Assembly: GCA_041584055.1 (NCBI GenBank)
Contig: JBFHER010000284.1
Coordinates: 1 to 5,198, forward strand
Source of the DNA: JBFHER01 sp041584055
Lineage (GTDB): Bacteria; Bacteroidota; Bacteroidia; Bacteroidales; UBA5342
DNA: 5,198 bases
Direction: 5' to 3'
The first letter of the stretch is position 1. Each line of letters begins with the position of its first letter. This document shows, piece after piece, positions 1-5,198 of the stretch. A program made the position numbers and the translations under genes. The notes below the pieces were generated by a model. It saw only the letters and a list, made by a program, of their open reading frames with translations, ran no database searches and had not been told where the DNA came from.

Positions 1-100
1 GATCACTAAATAAATATCTGTAACTAACTAAATTCCAAATATTTCAAAGAACTTTTCAATGTTTTATTCGGACAGTTATGTTTCATTTTATTATCTCACT
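1..100. other. AT-rich gene-free left flank
   Basis: This stretch lies just past the stop codon of the minus-strand CotH-type gene. I see no coding frame that looks real and no strong hairpin with a T run that would serve as a terminator for that gene. The only notable sequence is on the minus strand at 40-52 (GTTCTTTGAAATA). It resembles the boxA-like leader segment found upstream of 16S rRNA in Bacteroidota and is treated as a finding, not a firm feature. Confidence 0.6.
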
Positions 101-2833
101 TTATTTTCTGATCATCATTTTAGCCTGTAGTTGAAGGTTCTTGCCTTTTAAGACACAGATATACATTCCGTTCGCAAGCTTATTAACATCAAGATGCAAA
201 GAGTGTTCTCCCTGTTGCATCCACCCAAAATCGGCTATCTGAACAACTTTCCCCTGGATATTAATTATTTCTACCCTTATATGGCCCTGCGCTGCAATGC
301 TAAACATAAGTTTTGTATAATCATTGGCAGGGTTCGGTGAAATAAACAGGTTGTTTGGTGTGTTCACCATTACAGAATTTGTGCCAGTGGAATTGGTAAT
401 TGTATCAACTGACGCTTCACAAATAAATGTTGCTGCCGTTAAAGCCGACCAGTTGTCTCCTGATTTAGCCCTGGCCTTAACAAGTGTTTTTCCCGGATTT
501 AGACTGAAATCTGAATCAAATTTTAATGCATCAGATGCAATGGATCCTCCTATAAGGCGTGGGTCATTGCCTTTTAAATCGAAATATATTTCTCCTTCTT
601 CCGCTGTCATTCCCAATTTAAAGTCAGAGGGGACAACTCCGCCATGCTTGCTGAACAATGGTGCAGATATGGATGGCATCCATTCGAGCGTATCTAATTG
701 CAAAAGTAAAGTATCCGTCCTGTATGGAAAAAGATTTTGCTGCAGATAATTCTTTTGTTCTTTCCAGTATTCAGGGGTGTACAATAAACTGTCAGAAAAA
801 ACAACATCGCGCCGGTAATCACCCCATCGCGCGGATTCTGCATAAACAGCCTGCTCAATCTGGCCTGCCAGTATATCCCAGTTTTTTGTGACGTTTTCTG
901 GCGTTAGTGAACCATCATTGTACAAATGCTTCTGCACCCTGTCTGCAAACAACAATTTAAATTCATCGTTTTTCATCATTCCAAGAAATACCTCACTGGG
1001 ACAAGTTTCATTAAACGAGACCATTTCCTTAGTAAACGTGCTTAGACCTGTTAGTATTTGTTCTTCATCCCATGGAATAAAGTAAAAGCCCCTGGTATTT
1101 CCTTTCCTATGCATCGCAACCGACCAGTTCTTATGATCCCAATCACCGTTTCCGGCATAAAAATTCAAGAGCATATAATCTGCCATGCTTATCGGATTTA
1201 CATAGGATGGAATGTTGGAATTATCGCTCCCATCGGGGTTTTTCCCTGTGAGTTCAAAATAGGCAGTATCAGAAGTCAACCCTTCCCGAACCTTGCTTAG
1301 CAAAGTATTCCAGGTGTCCGCCGTTCCATCTATGGGATCCGTAATGTTATCCTTTAATACATCATATTCTTCTTTCTCACCCCCAAAATACGATTCCATG
1401 AAATCAGCATCGGCCCGTTCTGAAATATTATACAATCCCCAAAATAGTCCATTTAAATAAAGGAGGGCATATTTTGTATGCAAACCGATGTTTCCCATTT
1501 GTCTGTACGTCATTTTAGCCCAAACGTCTCGCATGTATTGTGCCCTTTCCCTTTGACTTGAAGTCATATGGATCCATGAATTGTTGTAGGTGGCTTTTAA
1601 ACACAAATCATCGAACGACTTCACCGCACTTGTGTCTTCATACAGTTCATATTTGAGTTTTGAAGGACCGTATTCAGATCGAAAAGCAACACGGAAAGAA
1701 TGTTTGGGCGATCTGCTTGGTATTCTACTCGCCCCGCCCTGTAGAAGTAATCCACAATTGGCCTGTACAGAAGCATCTTTTTGAGGTTCAATAATTTCAA
1801 TGGAGGCAGGCCGCTCCCAGCGTTTAGAGGTATTTGCATAAATGCCACCTGTTTCTGAGTCGTTCTCCGCAAGAAATAGATTGTCCACTTTTGTTGAGAT
1901 CGACACGATGGGCATGTTGTTTAAGGCTTTCAATATGGAATCCCGGTATTCAGAGACCTTGCAAATGTCATAGTCCATGCCATAATCAGCAGGAACATCT
2001 GTTCCCCAAATTACAGGATATCCTTTTGGGAAATCAGGTTGAACCAATACATTTTTTGGAAATATATAGGTGTGTGTCACTGAGGCACTAGTCGCATTGT
2101 TTTCCAGGCATATTGCCCGAACAACGGTGGTTGAAGATATTGAAATTGGGCCTGAGTAATCAAGTCCGTTTGCGATATCCGGAGCACTGCCGTCTGTTGT
2201 GTATTTAATCGAAACACCTTTGTTTCCAGGGATTAAATCAAGTGAGAATGAACTTGAATAGACACCTCTTTGCACATTAAATAATGGAGGGAACAGATGT
2301 CGGATACCAATGTTTGCAGATGCCGGTGTGGGAGCCTTCATATAAATATATGAACCATCAACCCAGGCATAGGATATGTCTGTAATCTGACTGGGGTAAT
2401 CTGTTTGAAAACCTGAAACAATTTCGCCTTTTGCATTGCTTAGTATTAATGATTCGCCTGCAGCTGATAATTTGAAGTTCGTATGTAGGTAAGCATGCGG
2501 ATTATTCAAGTCATTTCCTGATGCGAAAACAATCAAATATTCTCCTGCCGCAATTTCAATAGATGGAAACTTCCATTTTCCAGGGGCTAAAACATCATCA
2601 GACAATCCCCAGTTTTCAAGGTTAACAGCCACATCAGAACTGTTATGAAGCTCAATCCAATCGGGATACGCACCAAATTGATCCTTGAAACTTGTGTCGC
2701 TTGATGCTACAAATTCTGAAATGTAGACTGCGCTTGTCTGAGCATGGGCAAGCGAAACCATAAAAAGTTGTATTAAGAACAGAGTAAAATACGTTTTGTT
2801 TACCATGTACTTAAGCATAAAGTAGACATTCAT
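101..2833 (-). CDS. Secreted LTD-CotH kinase-like protein with T9SS sorting domain
   Basis: A 910-residue exported multidomain protein. Residues about 10-31 are a signal peptide (hydrophobic stretch ending AHA before Q32). Residues 36-176 are a lamin-tail domain (ISEF near the start, PDWIELHNSS, NWGLSDD, and PTPASANIG at the end). Residues 183-257 are a chitobiase/hexosaminidase C-terminal-like beta domain (YTTDGSAP). Residues about 305-640 are a CotH kinase-like domain: K377 and R381 in PKHSFR, the NGLFWGLYNISE segment ending at E472, the D566-x-x-N569 pair expected for catalysis and metal binding, and D589 in IPWDEE. Residues 724-803 look like a further beta domain. Residues 828-910 are a T9SS type A sorting domain (SPNPAND, NGMYICVLK, ending IRK). 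Known: CotH proteins are atypical kinases, for example of spore-coat proteins. Inferred: this one acts outside the cell or on the surface, with unknown substrate. M6 (2818) and M10 (2806) are alternative starts; M10 gives the most normal signal peptide, and no start has a clear Shine-Dalgarno. The gene is divergent from the sulfatase and appears intact. Confidence 0.93.
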   Translation of the reverse strand: MNVYFMLKYMVNKTYFTLFLIQLFMVSLAHAQTSAVYISEFVASSDTSFKDQFGAYPDWIELHNSSDVAVNLENWGLSDDVLAPGKWKFPSIEIAAGEYLIVFASGNDLNNPHAYLHTNFKLSAAGESLILSNAKGEIVSGFQTDYPSQITDISYAWVDGSYIYMKAPTPASANIGIRHLFPPLFNVQRGVYSSSFSLDLIPGNKGVSIKYTTDGSAPDIANGLDYSGPISISSTTVVRAICLENNATSASVTHTYIFPKNVLVQPDFPKGYPVIWGTDVPADYGMDYDICKVSEYRDSILKALNNMPIVSISTKVDNLFLAENDSETGGIYANTSKRWERPASIEIIEPQKDASVQANCGLLLQGGASRIPSRSPKHSFRVAFRSEYGPSKLKYELYEDTSAVKSFDDLCLKATYNNSWIHMTSSQRERAQYMRDVWAKMTYRQMGNIGLHTKYALLYLNGLFWGLYNISERADADFMESYFGGEKEEYDVLKDNITDPIDGTADTWNTLLSKVREGLTSDTAYFELTGKNPDGSDNSNIPSYVNPISMADYMLLNFYAGNGDWDHKNWSVAMHRKGNTRGFYFIPWDEEQILTGLSTFTKEMVSFNETCPSEVFLGMMKNDEFKLLFADRVQKHLYNDGSLTPENVTKNWDILAGQIEQAVYAESARWGDYRRDVVFSDSLLYTPEYWKEQKNYLQQNLFPYRTDTLLLQLDTLEWMPSISAPLFSKHGGVVPSDFKLGMTAEEGEIYFDLKGNDPRLIGGSIASDALKFDSDFSLNPGKTLVKARAKSGDNWSALTAATFICEASVDTITNSTGTNSVMVNTPNNLFISPNPANDYTKLMFSIAAQGHIRVEIINIQGKVVQIADFGWMQQGEHSLHLDVNKLANGMYICVLKGKNLQLQAKMMIRK

Positions 2834-2917
2834 TACATCATTGATTTACAGTAAAAAAATCCAAATTGAAATTGAATAAATGCGATTCCCTTCAAAGTGA
2901 TAACCGAAACAAACTTG

Positions 2918-2935
2918 TCACATCTTTTCATGTGA
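2918..2935. repeat. Perfect 6-bp inverted repeat, possible operator
   Basis: TCACAT, then six bases (CTTTTC), then ATGTGA. The repeat lies 85-102 bases upstream of the first possible CotH-gene start. The half-sites TCACA/TGTGA use the same bases as CRP-family operators but in the reverse arrangement and spacing, so assigning a regulator would be a guess. It could equally be a small hairpin in an RNA leader or chance in AT-rich DNA. Confidence 0.35.
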
Positions 2936-3069
2936 AAGAAAAGGATAATATTTATCATAAGCAGTCTCTAATAAACTTTTCTCTTGCTCATTTTTAGACA
3001 ATTAGGTCCATAAATCAGACAACTTCGACAATTTTAAAGGATCCTAAATGCAAAAAATTTTGATAAACG

Positions 3070-3129
3070 ATTGCCTTTTTACAGTTAGAAATACTGATTG
3101 CATTATGTCAAACAGGCAATGCTTTTTTT
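3070..3129 (+). terminator. Terminator-like hairpin with T run
   Basis: ATTGCCT at 3070-3076 pairs with AGGCAAT at 3114-3120. After one mismatch the stem extends by three T-A pairs (3078-3080 with 3110-3112). Seven T residues follow at 3123-3129. An alternative small stem, GCATT at 3100-3104 with AATGC at 3118-3122, sits directly against the T run and excludes the larger one. The stem is short and the loop is about 29 bases, so this is a weak intrinsic terminator at best. No recognised plus-strand gene lies upstream in the intergenic region. If real, it would end a short untranslated or leader transcript. Confidence 0.3.
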
Positions 3130-3397
3130 AATTTAAAATTCGGAAAATGAAAATAATTTATATCGATTCCCAGACCAGGCAATGGATCTCTTTGAATATT
3201 TAACGGTTGGAGACGAATATGAGCAACAGATTGACAAAAATGAGAATCCTATTATTAAAGAAAATGAGGACTTTTGAATGTTTTTAAATCATATTTGTAG
3301 GAAATAGCCTGCAGGAATATTTCGTCTGATATTTTAGATGAAGGAATTTTCCGTTGGAGCTCTCACAAGAAAAACATCAATAAAACATAAAATTAGA

Positions 3398-4801
3398 ATG
3401 AAAACACAACTAAATCTGCTGATGCTGATAGTGATTATTTTCGCATCAGCATGTCAAACCAAATCAACACAAGTCCCTGATAAGCCCAACATCCTGTTTA
3501 TATTTGCAGATGACTGGGGCTGGGGTGATTTGAGCTGCCACGGACATCCTTATGTAAAAACCCCCAACATAGACAGACTCGCAGACGAAGGAATAGACTT
3601 TCACCGGTTTACGGTAGCCAGTGGGGTTTGCTCGCCTAGTCGTACAGCAGTTATGACCGGACATTTTCCTGCACGTCATAATATTGACGGGCACTTTGCC
3701 ACCGTGGAATCTAATCAACGACGTAACATGCCAGACTGGCTTTCGCTCGATGCCCCATATTTAGCACGTATGCTTAAAAATGGCGGTTATGCCACAGCAC
3801 ATTATGGTAAGTGGCACCTTTCCAATGAAATGATTAAGGATTCTCCGGCTCCGGGCGAATATGGCTATGATCACTTTGGCGCCTTTAATTGCTCCGGCGA
3901 ACAGATGCCTTGGTTTGAAGATGCCATGAACACTATCTCTTTCATGGAGAAAAGCCAAAAAGAGGGTAAGCCCTTTTACATAAACGTGTGGATGCATGAG
4001 CCACATACACCACATCATGTTTTACCTGAATATCGCTGGCGTTTTCCAGATCTGGAAGAGTCTGATAATATCTACGCCGCTATCCTGTCGCATGCCGATG
4101 ACCGTGTTGGAGAAATACTAGACGCACTAGACCGACTTGGTTTAACAGAAAATACTTTGGTTATCTTTAGTTCAGACAACGGTCCCGCAGGTTCTTCAGA
4201 TGAGCTTACCTTATCTTACGATCCGGCAACAGGTGCCGGTTATGGCAGAGGGGCATCAAAAGGGATTACCGGAGGAAGAAAAGGTTACAAAGCATCTCTC
4301 TTTGAGGGTGGAATTGGTGTTCCTTTCATTGCACGCTGGCCGGGTAAGGTCCCCGCAGGAAAAGTGGATGATGTATCGCTTATCTCAGCTGTTGATCTCT
4401 TGCCTACCTTCTGCGAAATTGCTGGTGTCACCATGCCGGAGGGCTACCAACCTGATGGAATGAGTCAACTTGCTGTGCTCAAGGGAAAACAAGCGCCGGT
4501 TCGCGAAAAACCACTTTTTTGGAAATATCCTTCACGATGGCCTGCATCAAAAAGCAAACCCGATCATTGGGTTTCTTATGCTGTGGTTGATCAAACCTGG
4601 AAGCTAGCGGCGAATATTGATAATAGTTATGTTGAGTTGTACGACATTGCCGGTGATCCGTATGAAAAAACTGATCTGAAAGATAAGAATCCGCAAATCG
4701 TAAGTCAGTTGATTGAAAAGCTGAATGCCTGGCAAAAAACCTTGCCAGCCACGCCTGTAGGTGATGTGTTTTCTACCGAACGTGGTTCATTTTCCGAATA
4801 A
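3398..4801 (+). CDS. Lipoprotein S1-type sulfatase (formylglycine-dependent)
   Basis: Hydrolyses sulfate esters, most likely on a polysaccharide, acting in the periplasm or on the outer membrane. With the chosen start the protein has 467 residues. Residues 1-19 form a lipoprotein signal (LIVIIFASAC, lipidated Cys19). The sulfatase fold follows: metal ligands D38 and D39 (FADDWGWGD); C78 in CSPSR, the CxPxR signature whose Cys becomes formylglycine; R82; K138 and H140 in GKWHL; H200 in MHEPH; D260 and N261 in SSDNG; K298 and the EGG-VP motif at 303-309. The C-terminal subdomain (ELYDIAGDPYEKTDL) is complete. All catalytic residues are present, so it should be active once matured. An upstream in-frame ATG at 3338 would add 20 residues, several of them charged, before the signal sequence, so 3398 is preferred. 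The overall look is N-acetylgalactosamine-6-sulfatase/arylsulfatase A-like. The SulfAtlas subfamily and sugar substrate cannot be read from the sequence. The next gene follows closely on the same strand. Confidence 0.95.
   Translation: MKTQLNLLMLIVIIFASACQTKSTQVPDKPNILFIFADDWGWGDLSCHGHPYVKTPNIDRLADEGIDFHRFTVASGVCSPSRTAVMTGHFPARHNIDGHFATVESNQRRNMPDWLSLDAPYLARMLKNGGYATAHYGKWHLSNEMIKDSPAPGEYGYDHFGAFNCSGEQMPWFEDAMNTISFMEKSQKEGKPFYINVWMHEPHTPHHVLPEYRWRFPDLEESDNIYAAILSHADDRVGEILDALDRLGLTENTLVIFSSDNGPAGSSDELTLSYDPATGAGYGRGASKGITGGRKGYKASLFEGGIGVPFIARWPGKVPAGKVDDVSLISAVDLLPTFCEIAGVTMPEGYQPDGMSQLAVLKGKQAPVREKPLFWKYPSRWPASKSKPDHWVSYAVVDQTWKLAANIDNSYVELYDIAGDPYEKTDLKDKNPQIVSQLIEKLNAWQKTLPATPVGDVFSTERGSFSE
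3464..3469 (+). other. No surface-export acidic signal after lipobox Cys
   Basis: The residues after lipidated Cys19 are QTKSTQV. They lack the acidic cluster known to send Bacteroidota lipoproteins to the cell surface. Anchoring facing the periplasm is therefore the simpler reading, though such export signals vary between lineages. The interval marks part of the codons just after the lipobox. Confidence 0.3.
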
Positions 4802-4874
4802 AGGTTGCGGATTAATGGGAAGTATACACTTTCAGTATCGTTTTTTAAATTGTTTATGATGCAAAATATCAAAA

Positions 4875-4879
4875 AAGGA
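4875..4879 (+). promoter_or_regulatory. Ribosome binding site favouring the 4883 start
   Basis: AAGGA in an A-rich run, three bases before the ATG at 4883. The earlier tandem ATGs at 4856 and 4859 have only a T-rich stretch upstream. This favours 4883, but the spacing is short and Bacteroidota often initiate without a Shine-Dalgarno. Confidence 0.35.
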
Positions 4880-4882
4880 AAA

Positions 4883-5198
4883 ATGAAGGGACGAATAAAA
4901 TTTGCTATTGGTAAGATAAAAAAATCAATACCAGGATTCATTATTCTACTATGTACTTTTAATGTTTACGCAAAAACCTACACGGTTACGATCGCTACCG
5001 AAAACCTTGAAGCCGATGCGCCACTTATAGAGGCCTTATCGGAGAAAGGGTTTAAAGTAAATGCGACCGAAAAGTACTGGCAAAATATCACCAGTGACAA
5101 AGTGACTCAGTTGAATAATTATGATTTACTTGTAATTACAAGGCAAACCAACAGTGCTTCTTATGTAGGACCTGATGGCACCTTTGATTTATGGGCCA
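4883..5198 (+). CDS. Exported protein, alpha/beta N-terminal domain (3' truncated by window)
   Basis: Only the first 105 codons are in the window and no stop is reached. Residues 1-30 look like a signal peptide with a long basic n-region (many Lys/Arg up to K14), a hydrophobic core (FIILLCTF) and a cleavage site VYA before K31. C24 does not fit a lipobox, so this is probably a type I signal peptide. The mature part begins with a beta strand (YTVTIAT), then a helix-like stretch (APLIEALSEKGFKV), then a strand with YDLLVITR at 80-87. This is the start of a Rossmann-like fold as seen in ThuA and class I glutamine-amidotransferase-like domains; the family is inferred and not certain. The start at 4883 has AAGGA at 4875-4879, three bases upstream. 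Tandem ATGs at 4856 and 4859 are in frame and would add nine or eight residues. It lies 81 bases after the sulfatase stop with no clear terminator, suggesting one operon. Confidence 0.75.
   Translation, partial: MKGRIKFAIGKIKKSIPGFIILLCTFNVYAKTYTVTIATENLEADAPLIEALSEKGFKVNATEKYWQNITSDKVTQLNNYDLLVITRQTNSASYVGPDGTFDLWA

Larger units (their letters stand above)
2834..3397. other. Divergent intergenic region
   Basis: An AT-rich region of about 560 bases between the starts of the CotH-type gene (leftward) and the sulfatase (rightward). Promoters for both should lie here, but no exact Bacteroidota -7 element (TAnnTTTG) is present on either strand. The closest on the plus strand is CATATTTG at 3290-3297. 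The region has a palindrome at 2918-2935 and a hairpin with a T run at 3070-3129. It also has three tiny plus-strand ORFs. One, at 3048-3131, has 27 codons and AAAGGA six bases before its ATG. A second, of 18 codons, starts at 3147 and overlaps in another frame a third, of 31 codons, at 3182-3277. None is recognised, and all may be chance. Confidence 0.7.

Noticed and set aside
324..2091. Several plus-strand frames of 64-141 codons and a minus-strand frame of 83 codons within the CotH-type gene
   Set aside because: All are shadows of the long minus-strand gene, with no recognisable domain or plausible start context.
3231..3258. Sigma70-like TTGACA with TATTAA 16 bases later
   Set aside because: Bacteroidota do not use the enteric -35/-10 consensus, and the -10 match is poor.
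3290..3297. Possible Bacteroidota -7 promoter element CATATTTG before the sulfatase gene
   Set aside because: It differs from TAnnTTTG at the first base, and the nearest upstream TTTTG (3272-3276) is only 13 bases away, too close for the usual -33 spacing.
4839..4849. T run after the sulfatase as a terminator
   Set aside because: No stable GC-containing hairpin precedes it, and the next gene follows closely, so continued transcription is more likely.
4802..4855. Open reading through the sulfatase stop into the next gene (same frame, 18 sense codons before the tandem ATGs)
   Set aside because: A run of 18 open codons is easily chance, the sulfatase fold is already complete, and the downstream gene has its own signal peptide.
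3464..4941. Minus-strand frames and an 87-codon plus-strand frame overlapping the sulfatase and the following gene
   Set aside because: They overlap strongly supported coding sequence and show no protein-like motif.

Overview
The window looks like chromosomal DNA of a free-living, probably marine or particle-degrading member of the Bacteroidota (Marinilabiliales/Flavobacteriia-like). Three things point there. The first protein ends in a type IX secretion system (T9SS, Por) sorting domain, which is essentially confined to this phylum. The starts lack strong Shine-Dalgarno sequences and sit in A-rich leaders. The gene set, a secreted CotH/lamin-tail protein beside an S1 sulfatase, is typical of polysaccharide-degrading Bacteroidota. 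The species cannot be determined from this sequence.

Layout: positions 1-100 are AT-rich and hold no gene, only a weak minus-strand sequence resembling an rRNA leader. Positions 101-2833 (minus strand) encode a 910-residue exported protein with, in order, a signal peptide, lamin-tail domain, chitobiase/hexosaminidase C-terminal-like beta domain, CotH kinase-like domain, a second beta-sandwich-like region and a T9SS type A sorting domain. Positions 2834-3397 form the divergent intergenic region. It has two inverted repeats, one ending in a T run, and a few very short ORFs that may be chance. Positions 3398-4801 (plus strand) encode a complete lipoprotein sulfatase of the formylglycine type. 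From 4883 to the window end a third exported protein begins in the same direction; only its first 105 or so residues are present. They contain a signal peptide and the start of an alpha/beta (ThuA or class I glutamine-amidotransferase-like) fold.

Working together (inference): the sulfatase would remove sulfate esters from a sulfated polysaccharide in the periplasm or on the outer membrane. The downstream gene, with no terminator in between, is probably in the same operon. The divergent CotH-type protein would be secreted across the outer membrane by T9SS and attached to the surface or released. The arrangement resembles the edge of a sulfated-glycan degradation locus, but no SusC/SusD pair or glycoside hydrolase is visible. 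I see no tRNA, rRNA gene, CRISPR array, insertion sequence or phage gene. Nothing here proves a new system; the least explained parts are the role of the secreted CotH-like kinase and the structured divergent intergenic region.
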